Below are positions 27,600-35,720 of a DNA stretch of 46,098 nucleotides, piece after piece. The DNA is taken from the NCBI GenBank assembly GCA_036511675.1, contig DATCBU010000007.1, forward strand, positions 1-46,098. Direction: 5' to 3'. Each line of letters opens with the position of its first letter. Positions within the stretch are counted from its first letter, which is position 1. The DNA is from Chersky-840 sp036511675 (lineage in GTDB: Bacteria; Actinomycetota; Acidimicrobiia; Acidimicrobiales; UBA8190). The notes beneath the pieces were generated by a model. It was not told where the DNA came from, searched no databases, and saw only the letters and a list, made by a program, of their open reading frames with translations. The translations under genes were made by a program, and so were the position numbers.

Positions 27600-28361
27600 T
27601 CAGCCCGGGAGCCGGCGCCACAGCGCGCCCGGCAGCAGTCGCATCACGGCGAACACGAGCCGCAGCGGCGCCGGGGACCACACCACGGTGCTCGACCGTT
27701 CCATGCCCGCCACGACGTCGGCCGCCACGGCGTCGGGCGTGGTGGCGAACGGGGCGCGCTCGCGCCCTTCGGTCATCCTGGTGGCCACCCATCCGGGGCG
27801 CACGATCATGAGCGACACACCCGATCCCCGCAGGGCCTCGGCCATGCCCTGGGCGAAGGCGTCGAGCCCCGCCTTCGAGGCCCCGTAGACATAGTTGGCT
27901 CTGCGCACGCGGACCCCGGCCACCGACGACAGCACGACCATGCGGCCCTGTCCCTGGGCGCGCAACACCGCCGCCCAGGCCGTCATGACGGCGGCGGGCC
28001 CGGTGGTGTTGGTGCTGAGCACCCGGGCCACGCCGTCGAAGTCGCCCTCGTCGTGGGCCTGGTCGCCGAGCATCCCCGCGGCCACCAGGACCAGGTCGAC
28101 CCGGCCTAGGCGCGCCGCTGCCTCGGCGACCACGACGGGGATGCGGGCCGTGTCGGTGACGTCGAGGGTCATGGTGTCGACCTCGAGGGGACCGAGGGCT
28201 GAGAGCTCCTTGGCCGCGGCGGCGAGGCCGATCTCGTCGCGGCCCACCAGCACGACGCGCCGGAGACGGCGCGCCACCAGGGACCGGAGCACTGCCCGGG
28301 CGATGTCGGAGGTGCCCCCCACCACCACCGCGCTCTGGGGCATGCCCAGGGAGTCGTTCAT
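27600..28361 (-). CDS. dprE2: Decaprenylphosphoryl-2-keto-ribose reductase (DprE2-like SDR)
   Basis: DprE2 reduces the 2-keto intermediate made by DprE1 to decaprenylphosphoryl-arabinose (DPA). The 253-residue length matches M. tuberculosis DprE2. The cofactor motif is VVVGGTSDIARAV (residues 12-24), the DprE2-style variant of TGxxxGxG; the catalytic residues are Ser145/146 (VVLSSVAG) and Tyr159-x3-Lys163. The C-terminus is hydrophobic (LRLVFAVMRLLPGALW), as in the family. Its ATG overlaps the dprE1 stop (ATGA), so both subunits should be made together. Confidence 0.87.
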   Translation of the reverse strand: MNDSLGMPQSAVVVGGTSDIARAVLRSLVARRLRRVVLVGRDEIGLAAAAKELSALGPLEVDTMTLDVTDTARIPVVVAEAAARLGRVDLVLVAAGMLGDQAHDEGDFDGVARVLSTNTTGPAAVMTAWAAVLRAQGQGRMVVLSSVAGVRVRRANYVYGASKAGLDAFAQGMAEALRGSGVSLMIVRPGWVATRMTEGRERAPFATTPDAVAADVVAGMERSSTVVWSPAPLRLVFAVMRLLPGALWRRLPG

Positions 28362-29836
28362 CCGGTCGCACCTCCCGACGCCGCGCCGGTGGCGGTCGCC
28401 GCCGTGGGCCGTCGCCGGCGCGCGGCGCGGCGCCGTGGCGGCGACGACACCAGGCTGAGCCGACGGGCCAGGTCCGACACAAGCGTGCCGGCGGGGTCGA
28501 CCCGGGCCCGCGTGGCGCGCCACTCCGCCAGGCGCGGGTACATGGCCTCGAGCAGCTCGGGTCGAAGCCGCGAGTCCTTGGCCAGATAGACCCGGCCGCC
28601 GGCTCCGGCGACGATCACGTCCAGCGCGTCGAGCAGGGCCCCGAGCGAGGGCGGCCCCACGGGCAGGTCGAAGGCCAGGGTCCATCCCTCGATGGGGAAG
28701 GAGAGAGGCCCCGGGTCTCCGGGGCCGAAGCGTTTGAGCACGGTGACGAACGACGGCATGCGTTGGTCGCCGAGGCGCGTCACCACGTCTCGCAGGGCGT
28801 CCTCGGCGCCGAAGGGGACCACGAACTGGTACTGGACGAAGCCCCGGGGTCCGTACATCCGGTTCCAGTCGCCGACCCCGTCCAGAGGGTGGAAATACCC
28901 CGACATCGACTGCAGCTGACCGATGCGGGACCGGGGGGCCTTGCGGAACCACACCTCGTTGAACGCCGCCACCGTCATGGCGTTGAGGAGGCCCGAGGGT
29001 GGTGTCACCGGGACCCGGGCGCGCACGAGGGGGTCGAAGGCAAGCGCATCGGGTCGCCGGGCGGGGGGGAGCTCTTCGAGACTGGCGTGCTCAGCACGGG
29101 TGAGCACGGCCCGGCCCAGCTTCGAACCCCGGGCCAGGCAGTCGATCCACGCCACCGAGTAGCGGTAGTCGCCGTCGCGCGCCGTCATGCGGGCCAGGCA
29201 GTCGTCGAGGTTGTCGGCCCGTTCGGTGTCCACCCGCATGGTGGCGCTCTGCACGGGGAGCAACTGCAGGGTGGCGTCGACCACGATCCCGGTCAGGCCC
29301 ATGCCGCCGGCGGTGGCCCAGAACAACTCGGGGTCGTCGTGGGGAGAGACCTCGATCCGCCCCGAAGGGGTGGCCAGGCTCAGGCGCGAGACATACGAGC
29401 AGAACGAGCCGTCGCGGTGGTGGTTCTTGCCGTGGATGTCGGCTGCGATCGCCCCGCCCACGGTGACGTGGCGCGTGCCGGGGGTGACGGGGACGAACCA
29501 GCCCCGGGGCACAAAGGCGCGCATCAGAGCGTCGAGGCTCGTGCCCGCCCCCACCCGCACCACGCCGCGGTCGAGGTCGGCCTCGAGTACGGCGTCGAGC
29601 CCGGTGACGTCGACGACGACGCCGCCGGCGACCTGGGCCGCGTCGCCGTAGGAACGGGCCAGCCCCCGGGCCACCACGCTGCGCCCGTCGGCCGCCGCGC
29701 TCGACAGAGCCCGGTCGACGTCCTCACCGGTGCGCGCCGAGATCACGTCGCAGGCGCTGGGCGCGGTGCGACCCCACCCTGTGAGGGCCCGGCGCGTGGT
29801 GGGCGCGCCATCGGGTGTCGGCGCCGAGCTCGTCAC
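28358..29836 (-). CDS. dprE1: Decaprenylphosphoryl-beta-D-ribose oxidase (DprE1-like)
   Basis: DprE1 is the FAD enzyme that oxidises C2 of decaprenylphosphoryl-ribose. The 492-residue protein has an FAD-binding PCMH domain with IHGKNHHRDGSF (His135, Lys137), SYGD, and in the substrate domain FRKAPRSRIGQLQSM, FHPLDGVGDWNR and YLAKDSR with Lys420 (M. tuberculosis Lys418). At the position aligned with M. tuberculosis Cys387, in GWNICVDF, this protein has GWTLAFD with Ala388. The last 28 residues are an Arg/Ala/Thr-rich tail absent from the 461-residue M. tuberculosis enzyme. GTG 29836 overlaps the ubiA stop (GTGA). Confidence 0.9.
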   Translation of the reverse strand: MTSSAPTPDGAPTTRRALTGWGRTAPSACDVISARTGEDVDRALSSAAADGRSVVARGLARSYGDAAQVAGGVVVDVTGLDAVLEADLDRGVVRVGAGTSLDALMRAFVPRGWFVPVTPGTRHVTVGGAIAADIHGKNHHRDGSFCSYVSRLSLATPSGRIEVSPHDDPELFWATAGGMGLTGIVVDATLQLLPVQSATMRVDTERADNLDDCLARMTARDGDYRYSVAWIDCLARGSKLGRAVLTRAEHASLEELPPARRPDALAFDPLVRARVPVTPPSGLLNAMTVAAFNEVWFRKAPRSRIGQLQSMSGYFHPLDGVGDWNRMYGPRGFVQYQFVVPFGAEDALRDVVTRLGDQRMPSFVTVLKRFGPGDPGPLSFPIEGWTLAFDLPVGPPSLGALLDALDVIVAGAGGRVYLAKDSRLRPELLEAMYPRLAEWRATRARVDPAGTLVSDLARRLSLVSSPPRRRAARRRRPTAATATGAASGGATG

Positions 29837-30810
29837 GAGTAGATGCCGACAGCCACCAGGGCCACCCACACCAGGCCGAGCAATTGCAGCATGCGGTCGC
29901 GCAGGGCCAACTCCTCGGGGGCGCCGCCTTGGCCCCGCGCGAATCGCAGCTCGACGTGCAAGATGGCGATCACGAACGGGACGATGGACAACTCGAACCA
30001 GATGGGGTGATGGCCGCGCCCCACCTGGGCCGAGCGCTCGAAGGCCCACAGGCAGTAGGCGCTCACCGTCACCGCCGCCGCCAGGAGGCGGACGGAGCGG
30101 AGGAACGCCTCGGGGTAGGCGTTCAGGGCGGGACGGTGGTCGCCGCGCTGCTCGCCCAGCTCGGTGTGTTCGGCGCTGCGCTTGCCCGTGACGATGAGCA
30201 GCGACCCGAACGAGGACACGATGATGAACCAGTCCGACAGCGGGACGCCGGTGGCGACCCCCCCGGCGATGGCCCGGAGCACGAAGCCCGACGAGACACA
30301 GGCCAGGTCCACGACGGGCTCGTGCTTGAGCCGCACCGAGTAGGCGGTGGTCACGGCCACGTACACGGCGATGACCAGGGCGAGATGGCTCCCGGCCAGT
30401 ACCCACGCCAAGCCGATGGCCAGGGCCATGAGGACCGCCCCCACCGAGGCGGCGAGGGGACCGGGCACGATGCCCGCCGCGATGGGCCGCAGACGCTTGA
30501 CGGGGTGGTGACGGTCGGCCTCGACGTCGAGGGTGTCGTTGACGAAGTACGTCCCTGAGGCGGCCAGGCAGAAGACCCCGAAGGCACCGGCGGCGTGGGC
30601 GGCCACGGTGCCGTGCGAGAGCACGCCGGCGGCGGCGGGAGCGGCGAACACGAGGAGGTTCTTCGCCCACTGGCGCGGCCTGGCGATGCGCAGCAACCCC
30701 GACCACCGCGTCGAGGACGGCGCCCTGGGAACGGACGGCTCGGGCTGTCCTTCCCACTGGCTGGTGACGGCGCGGACCATAGTTGTCGGGCCAACGGGCC
30801 GGAAGCGCAT
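29833..30810 (-). CDS. ubiA: UbiA-family prenyltransferase, decaprenyl-phosphate phosphoribosyltransferase type
   Basis: This integral membrane enzyme would join phosphoribosyl pyrophosphate to decaprenyl phosphate, giving the precursor that DprE1/DprE2 epimerise. The 325-residue protein has about eight to nine hydrophobic segments and the UbiA Mg-diphosphate motif NDTLDVEAD (N91, D92, D95, D99), then a second YSVRLKH motif. The pairing with dprE1 and dprE2 supports the DPPR synthase (Rv3806c-like) role over other UbiA activities. ATG 30810 is chosen; ATG 30780 would remove a 10-residue non-conserved piece. No strong Shine-Dalgarno is visible at either. Confidence 0.85.
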   Translation of the reverse strand: MRFRPVGPTTMVRAVTSQWEGQPEPSVPRAPSSTRWSGLLRIARPRQWAKNLLVFAAPAAAGVLSHGTVAAHAAGAFGVFCLAASGTYFVNDTLDVEADRHHPVKRLRPIAAGIVPGPLAASVGAVLMALAIGLAWVLAGSHLALVIAVYVAVTTAYSVRLKHEPVVDLACVSSGFVLRAIAGGVATGVPLSDWFIIVSSFGSLLIVTGKRSAEHTELGEQRGDHRPALNAYPEAFLRSVRLLAAAVTVSAYCLWAFERSAQVGRGHHPIWFELSIVPFVIAILHVELRFARGQGGAPEELALRDRMLQLLGLVWVALVAVGIYS

Positions 30811-30839
30811 GGGCTGCCACCCGCTTGTGGCCGATCACG

Positions 30840-30845
30840 ACGCTA
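30840..30845 (-). promoter_or_regulatory. Candidate -10 element of the ubiA-dprE1-dprE2 operon
   Basis: Read on the minus strand, 30845 to 30840 is TAGCGT, the hexamer also seen before the Nudix gene and purN. It lies 29 bases ahead of ATG 30810 and would give a leader of roughly 20 bases. The gap to the divergent B12-subunit gene is 115 bases. Confidence 0.4.
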
Positions 30846-30910
30846 CCATGCGCCTCCGCCCTATCTTCGGCGGTTCCGGGCCGTTTGGCGCCTTCTCAGG
30901 CCGAGGTGCC

Positions 30911-30925
30911 TACACTCGGTGCCCG
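30911..30925 (+). promoter_or_regulatory. Candidate leaderless promoter of the B12-binding subunit gene
   Basis: TACACT (30911-30916) ends nine bases before ATG 30926. No Shine-Dalgarno is present. Confidence 0.45.
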
Positions 30926-31345
30926 ATGAAGCGTCCCTATCGGGTCGTGGTGGCCAAGCCCGGGCTCGACGGTCACGACCGAGGTGCCAAGGTCATCGCC
31001 CGCGCCTTTCGGGACGCCGGGTTCGAGGTGATCTACACCGGCCTGCACCAGACCCCCGAGCAGGTGGTCCAGGCCGTGGTCCAAGAGGACGCCGACGCCG
31101 TCGGGCTGTCGCTGCTGTCGGGCGCCCACCTCACGCTCGTCCCGCGTGTCATCGACGGCCTGCGGGCCCAGGGCCTCGACGACGTGCTCGTGATCGTGGG
31201 GGGGATCATCCCCGAAGGCGATATTCCCGCCCTCACGGACCTCGGCGTGGCGGCGGTGTTCACGCCCGGGGCGTCGCTCGACACCATGGTGCACTGGCTG
31301 GCCGACGCCCTCGACGGGCGCGAGGAGGCCACCGCCGGGGGCTGA
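30926..31345 (+). CDS. Free-standing cobalamin-binding subunit of an acyl-CoA mutase
   Basis: The 139-residue protein is a single B12-binding Rossmann domain. DGHDRG (D15, H17, G20) is the base-off/His-on DxHxxG motif, followed by LSLLSGAH and VGGIIPEGD that cradle the nucleotide tail. It matches the C-terminal domain of methylmalonyl-CoA mutase, and free-standing small subunits occur with separate large subunits in some actinobacteria and archaea. No large subunit or chaperone gene is nearby, so the exact mutase (methylmalonyl, isobutyryl or ethylmalonyl) is unproven. Lying 99 bases before sucC, it may feed succinyl-CoA to SucCD. Confidence 0.88.
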   Translation: MKRPYRVVVAKPGLDGHDRGAKVIARAFRDAGFEVIYTGLHQTPEQVVQAVVQEDADAVGLSLLSGAHLTLVPRVIDGLRAQGLDDVLVIVGGIIPEGDIPALTDLGVAAVFTPGASLDTMVHWLADALDGREEATAGG

Positions 31346-31352
31346 GCCATGG

Positions 31353-31380
31353 ACGTGGGCCACCCCAACGTGGGCCACCC
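31353..31380 (+). repeat. Tandem palindromic repeat upstream of sucC
   Basis: ACGTGGGCCACCC occurs twice (31353-31365 and 31368-31380) with a 15-base period. Each copy contains GTGGGCCAC, an odd-length palindrome with a central G. The pair lies 8 bases after the B12-subunit stop and 65 bases before the sucC start. Spacing and symmetry resemble an operator bound by two dimers, but no known regulator motif is matched. Confidence 0.6.
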
Positions 31381-31444
31381 AGGAAGTAGCGACGCAGCGG
31401 ACGGGCGCCAGCCAACAAGGCGGCGGAGAGGAGCAGGAGCACCG

Positions 31445-32593
31445 GTGGATCTCTACGAGTACCAGGGCAAGCAGTACTTCGCCCGCTACGGCATCCCCGC
31501 GTCGCCGGGCGGCGTGGCCGACACGGTCGACGAGGCCGTGGTGCAGGCCGACGCAGCGGGGTACCCGGTCGTGGTGAAGGCCCAGGTGAAGGTGGGAGGC
31601 CGGGGCAAAGCGGGCGGCATCAAGCTGGCCAACGACGCCGACGAGGTGCGGACGTACGCGCAGGGGATCCTGGGCATGGACATCCACGGCCACGTCGTGC
31701 AGCGGTTATGGGTCGAGCACGCTTCGGACATCGCCCGCGAGTACTACGCCAGCTTCACCCTCGACCGGGGGGCGAAGCTCCACCTCTGCATGGTGTCGGC
31801 CAAGGGGGGAGTGGAGATCGAGGAGGTGGCCGCCACCGATCCGACCGCCATCGCCAGGCTGCACGTGGACCCCGTCGACGGCTTGTCCGTGGCGGCCGCT
31901 GCCGCCCTGGTGGCAGAAGCGGGCCTCGACGTCGAAGCCCGGGCGCCGGCGGCGGAGCTCCTCGTGGCCCTGTACCGGTGCTACGTCGAGGGCGACTGCG
32001 ACCTGGCCGAGATCAACCCCCTCATCCTCACGACCGACGGGCGCGTCCACGCCCTCGACGCCAAGGTCACGCTGGACGACAACGCCGCCTACCGCCATCC
32101 GGAGTGGGAGCAGTTCGCCGGGACCGACACCTCCGACGAGCGTGAGCTGCTGGCCAAGGAGAAGGGCCTCAATTACATCGGCCTGTCGGGATCGGTGGGC
32201 ATCATCGCCAACGGCGCCGGGTTGGCCATGAGCACCCTCGACGTGGTCACCCAGGCCGGGGGCACGGCCGCCAACTTCCTCGACATCGGCGGCGGCGCCA
32301 ATGCCGACGTCATGGCGGCCGCGCTCGAGGTCATCAACACCGATCCGGCCGTGCGGTCGATCTTCGTGAACATCTTCGGGGGCATCACCCGCTGCGACGA
32401 GGTGGCCAACGGGATCGTGGAGGCGCTGGGGCGGGTCGACCTCCGGTCTCCCATCGTGTTGCGCCTCGACGGGACCAACGCCGAAGCGGGCCACGCCATC
32501 CTCGCCTCGCACATTTCTGATCGGCTCGTCGTGGACGAGACCATGCTCGGCGCCGCTCGGCGTGCCGTGGCGCTGGCGGGAGGAGACAAGTGA
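31445..32593 (+). CDS. sucC: Succinyl-CoA synthetase beta subunit (ADP-forming)
   Basis: SucC holds the ATP-grasp nucleotide site and the succinate site of the TCA enzyme. The 382-residue protein starts MDLYEYQGKQYFARYGIP and includes VVVKAQVKVGGRGKAGG, LAEINPLI, and NIFGGITRCDEVANGIV. GTG 31445 follows AGGAG by five bases within a purine-rich stretch (31425-31439). The upstream open frame covers the repeats at 31353 and is not coding. The stop overlaps sucD as GTGA, ensuring equal amounts. Confidence 0.96.
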   Translation: MDLYEYQGKQYFARYGIPASPGGVADTVDEAVVQADAAGYPVVVKAQVKVGGRGKAGGIKLANDADEVRTYAQGILGMDIHGHVVQRLWVEHASDIAREYYASFTLDRGAKLHLCMVSAKGGVEIEEVAATDPTAIARLHVDPVDGLSVAAAAALVAEAGLDVEARAPAAELLVALYRCYVEGDCDLAEINPLILTTDGRVHALDAKVTLDDNAAYRHPEWEQFAGTDTSDERELLAKEKGLNYIGLSGSVGIIANGAGLAMSTLDVVTQAGGTAANFLDIGGGANADVMAAALEVINTDPAVRSIFVNIFGGITRCDEVANGIVEALGRVDLRSPIVLRLDGTNAEAGHAILASHISDRLVVDETMLGAARRAVALAGGDK

Positions 32594-33477
32594 GCATCTT
32601 CGTCGACGAGAACACCAAAGTGATCGTGCAGGGCCTGACCGGGAGCCAGGGCCGCTTCCACGGCCTGCGCAACCGCGACTACGGCACCCAGGTGGTGGCG
32701 GGGGTGACCCCCGGCAAGGGTGGCACCGACGTGGACGGGGTTCCCGTGTACGACAGTGTCGGCGACGCCGTGCGCGCCACGGGGGCTGACGCCTCCTTCG
32801 TCGTCGTGCCCCCCAAGGGGGCGTCGGCGGCGATCCTGGAGGCCGCCGCGGCGGGCGTCAGCTTCATCGTGTGCATCACCGAGGGCATCCCCGCCCAGGA
32901 CGAGGCGCGCTTCTACAACATCTTGCGCCGGGAGCACCCCGGGGTGCGCCTGCTCGGCCCCAACTGCCCCGGCGTCATCTCGCCGGGGAAGTGCAACATC
33001 GGCATCACCTCGGGTGACATCGCGCTCCCCGGGGGTCCCGTGGGCATCGTGAGCCGCTCGGGGACCCTCACCTACCAGGCGTTGCACGAGCTGTCCCAGC
33101 ACAAGGTGGGCCAGACCACCTGCGTCGGGATCGGCGGTGACCCCGTGCCGGGCACGAGCTTCATCGACTGCCTGGCCGCCTTCGAGGAGGATCCCGACAC
33201 CCGCGCCGTCATGATGATCGGGGAGATCGGCGGCTCGGCGGAAGAAGAGGCGGCCGAGTTCATCAAGGACAACATGTCCAAGCCGGTCGTCTGTTATGTC
33301 GCCGGGGTCACCGCGCCACCGGGGCGCAAGATGGGACACGCCGGCGCCATCATCTCGGGCTCCCAGGGCACCGCTCAGGCCAAGATGGCGGCGCTGGCCG
33401 ACGCCGGGGCGACGGTGGCGTTGAACCCCACCGAAGCGGGCGAGCGCATGGTGGAGATCGTCAAGACCTTCGCCTGA
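32590..33477 (+). CDS. sucD: Succinyl-CoA synthetase alpha subunit
   Basis: SucD binds CoA and carries the phosphohistidine. The 295-residue protein has QGLTGSQGRFH, GPNCPGVISPGKCNIG, SRSGTLTYQ and the active-site GHAGAIISGSQGTA. The start is GTG inside the sucC stop. The gap to purN is about 60 bases and contains a short dyad (33481-33497). Confidence 0.97.
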   Translation: MSIFVDENTKVIVQGLTGSQGRFHGLRNRDYGTQVVAGVTPGKGGTDVDGVPVYDSVGDAVRATGADASFVVVPPKGASAAILEAAAAGVSFIVCITEGIPAQDEARFYNILRREHPGVRLLGPNCPGVISPGKCNIGITSGDIALPGGPVGIVSRSGTLTYQALHELSQHKVGQTTCVGIGGDPVPGTSFIDCLAAFEEDPDTRAVMMIGEIGGSAEEEAAEFIKDNMSKPVVCYVAGVTAPPGRKMGHAGAIISGSQGTAQAKMAALADAGATVALNPTEAGERMVEIVKTFA

Positions 33478-33523
33478 GCACCAAGACCTGGTCTCGGAAG
33501 GCAGACCCCCGACAGGCCGCTGG

Positions 33524-33536
33524 TAGCGTGGCGAAG
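33524..33536 (+). promoter_or_regulatory. Candidate leaderless promoter of purN
   Basis: TAGCGT (33524-33529) ends seven bases before GTG 33537. The in-frame GTG at 33528 overlaps this hexamer, so 33537 is the more likely start. No Shine-Dalgarno is present. Confidence 0.45.
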
Positions 33537-34127
33537 GTGCGCGTGGCCGTGCTCGTGTCGGGTGCCGGGAGCATCCTCGACGCCATGCTGGCCGAGAAGG
33601 TCCCCGTGGCACTCGTCTTGGCGGATCGATCATGTCGCGCCTTGGACATCGCCGGGGCCGCCGGTGTCGATGTCGAGCTCGTCGATCGCCGGGACTTCGG
33701 TGGCTACGGCGTTGGGTTCGACCGCTGGGCGTTCACGCGCCGGGTGACCGACGTGCTCCAGGCCCGTGACGTGGAGCTCGTGGCCATGGCGGGGTTCGGC
33801 ACGGTCTTCGCCCGGCCCCTGTTCGACGCCTTCCCCAGCCGCATCCTCAACACCCATCCCGCCCTGCTCCCCGCCTTCCCCGGCTGGCATGCCGTCGAAG
33901 AGGCCCTCGGTGCCGGCGCGGCGGTGACCGGTTGCACCGTCCACCTCGCCACCGAGGAGACCGATGCGGGGCCGGTGCTCGCCCAGGAGGAGGTTCCCGT
34001 GCTCGCCCAGGACACGGTGGAGTCCCTGCACGAACGGATCAAGCAGTGTGAACGCCGCCTCTATCCGAGGGTCCTCAAGGAGTACATCGCCTCCCTGGTG
34101 GACGCGACACCAACACCGCCCATCTAG
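33537..34127 (+). CDS. purN: Phosphoribosylglycinamide formyltransferase
   Basis: PurN transfers formyl from 10-formyl-THF to GAR, the third step of purine synthesis. From GTG 33537 the protein has 196 residues. It begins RVAVLVSGAGSILDAML (usual SGxGSNL) and has the catalytic residues N105, H107 (NTHPALLPAFPG) and D143 (ETDAGPVLAQ). The start is picked from a -10 element that overlaps the three-codon-longer GTG 33528. purH follows after 56 bases. The cofactor is made by FolD, encoded two genes on. Confidence 0.94.
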   Translation: MRVAVLVSGAGSILDAMLAEKVPVALVLADRSCRALDIAGAAGVDVELVDRRDFGGYGVGFDRWAFTRRVTDVLQARDVELVAMAGFGTVFARPLFDAFPSRILNTHPALLPAFPGWHAVEEALGAGAAVTGCTVHLATEETDAGPVLAQEEVPVLAQDTVESLHERIKQCERRLYPRVLKEYIASLVDATPTPPI

Positions 34128-34183
34128 TGTCAGAGCGTGACGTGTCGGGCCTGCGATTCTTCGGAGACCGCTGATCGGGTGAC

Positions 34184-35710
34184 GTGGCGATGAGGGCGTT
34201 GCTGTCGGTGTACGACAAGACGGGCCTCGTCGATTTCGCCACTGGGCTCAGCGGGCTGGGGTGGGAGCTGATCGCCAGCGGGAAGAGCTCGGCCGCCCTC
34301 GCCGACGCCGGGATCGCCGTGACCGAGGTGGCCGAGGTCACCGGGGCCCCCGAGATGCTGGGTGGCCGGGTGAAGACGTTGCACCCCAAGGTGCACGGGG
34401 GCATCCTGGCCGACCGCTCGAACCCCGCCCACCTCGCCGACCTCGAAGCCCAGCACGTCGAGGTCATCGACCTGGTGGTGTGCAACCTCTACCCGTTCTC
34501 CTCGGACCCGTCGATCGAACTGATCGACGTCGGCGGTCCCACCATGGTGCGGGCCGCCGCCAAGAACCACGCCCACGTCGGGGTGGTCGTGGACCCGGCC
34601 GACTACGCCGCCGTCCTGGAGGAGCTCCGGGCCCGAGGCTCGCTGTCGGACGACACGCGGCGGCGCCTGGCCCGCGCCGCCTTCGCCCACAGCGCCGCCT
34701 ACGACGCCGCCATCGTGGAGTGGTTCGACGCCGGCGGTGCCGGCGGAGAGCCCGTGTTGCTCCCGCCCACCCTGCACCTGGCCCTGGAGCGGGCGGAGGA
34801 GCTCCGCTACGGCGAGAACCCCCACCAGCGTGGGGCCCGTTACCGCGACCGGACTCTGGCCACGTGGTGGGACGGCGTCGTCCAGCACGGTGGGACCGCG
34901 CTCTCGTACCTGAATCTGTTCGACACCGACGCCGCCTGGCGTCTGGTGTCCGAGCTGGGCGGCGGCCGAGAAGCGGCAGTGGCCATCATCAAGCACGCCA
35001 ATCCGTGCGGCGCCGCGCTCGCCCCCACGCTGGCCGACGCTTATCGCCGGGCCCTCGAATGTGACCCGGTCTCCGCCTTCGGGGGGGTCGTCGCCCTGGG
35101 CGGCCCCTGCACCTTGGAGGTGGCTCGGGCCGTGGCCGAGGGCCCCCAGGCCGATGTGGTGGTGGCACCGTCGTTCGAACCCGACGCCGTCGAGGCCCTC
35201 GTGGCCCGGCGCAAGGCCACGCGGCTGCTCTCGGCCCCACCCCACCGTGCCGCCCCGGTGGAGCTGCGCAGCCTGGGGGCGGGCTTCCTGGTCCAGGACG
35301 CCGACCACCTCGCCACGACGCGCTCGGACTGGCAGGTCCCCACCAAGGTGGCTCCCACCGACGACCAGTGGCGCGACATCGAGCTGGCGTGGCGGGTGTG
35401 TGCCCGGACGTCGTCCAACGCCATCGTCGTCGCCGCCGGCGGCCAGGCCCTCGGGGTCGGGGCCGGGCAGCAGAGCCGGGTGGAGGCCGCCCAGATCGCC
35501 GTGGGCAAGGCGGGCGAGCGGGCCCGGGGCGGCGCCGCCGCCAGTGACGCCTTCTTCCCCTTCCGCGACGGGCTCGACGTGCTGGGCGCGGCGGGGGTGG
35601 CGGCCGTGGTCCAACCGGGTGGATCGGTGCGAGACGGCGAGATCGTGGCCGCCGCCGACGAGCACGGCATCGCCATGGTGCTCACCGGCGAGCGCCACTT
35701 CCGGCATTGA
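34184..35710 (+). CDS. purH: Bifunctional AICAR transformylase / IMP cyclohydrolase
   Basis: PurH does the last two steps to IMP. The 508-residue protein starts at GTG 34184 (ATG 34190 is two codons further in). The cyclohydrolase domain has KTLHPKVHGGILA and GGPTMVRAAAKN; the AICAR transformylase domain has RYGENPHQ, the catalytic KHANPCGA and DPVSAFGGVVA. It ends TGERHFRH, the family end. The TAG stop of purN lies in a TAGTGT (34125-34130), which could act as a -10 for purH with a leader near 47 bases. Confidence 0.96.
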   Translation: MAMRALLSVYDKTGLVDFATGLSGLGWELIASGKSSAALADAGIAVTEVAEVTGAPEMLGGRVKTLHPKVHGGILADRSNPAHLADLEAQHVEVIDLVVCNLYPFSSDPSIELIDVGGPTMVRAAAKNHAHVGVVVDPADYAAVLEELRARGSLSDDTRRRLARAAFAHSAAYDAAIVEWFDAGGAGGEPVLLPPTLHLALERAEELRYGENPHQRGARYRDRTLATWWDGVVQHGGTALSYLNLFDTDAAWRLVSELGGGREAAVAIIKHANPCGAALAPTLADAYRRALECDPVSAFGGVVALGGPCTLEVARAVAEGPQADVVVAPSFEPDAVEALVARRKATRLLSAPPHRAAPVELRSLGAGFLVQDADHLATTRSDWQVPTKVAPTDDQWRDIELAWRVCARTSSNAIVVAAGGQALGVGAGQQSRVEAAQIAVGKAGERARGGAAASDAFFPFRDGLDVLGAAGVAAVVQPGGSVRDGEIVAAADEHGIAMVLTGERHFRH

Positions 35711-35720
35711 GGGGCAGGCC

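Noticed and set aside
33481..33497. Dyad CCAAGACCTGGTCTCGG between sucD and purN as an operator or terminator
   Set aside because: The arms leave a one-base loop, there is one mismatch, and no regulator motif is known. Kept only as a weak note.
34125..34130. TAGTGT overlapping the purN stop as a purH promoter
   Set aside because: The hexamer fits TAnnnT but there is no -35 and no leaderless spacing; purH can be read from the purN transcript. Listed only in the purH entry and the stop/promoter finding.
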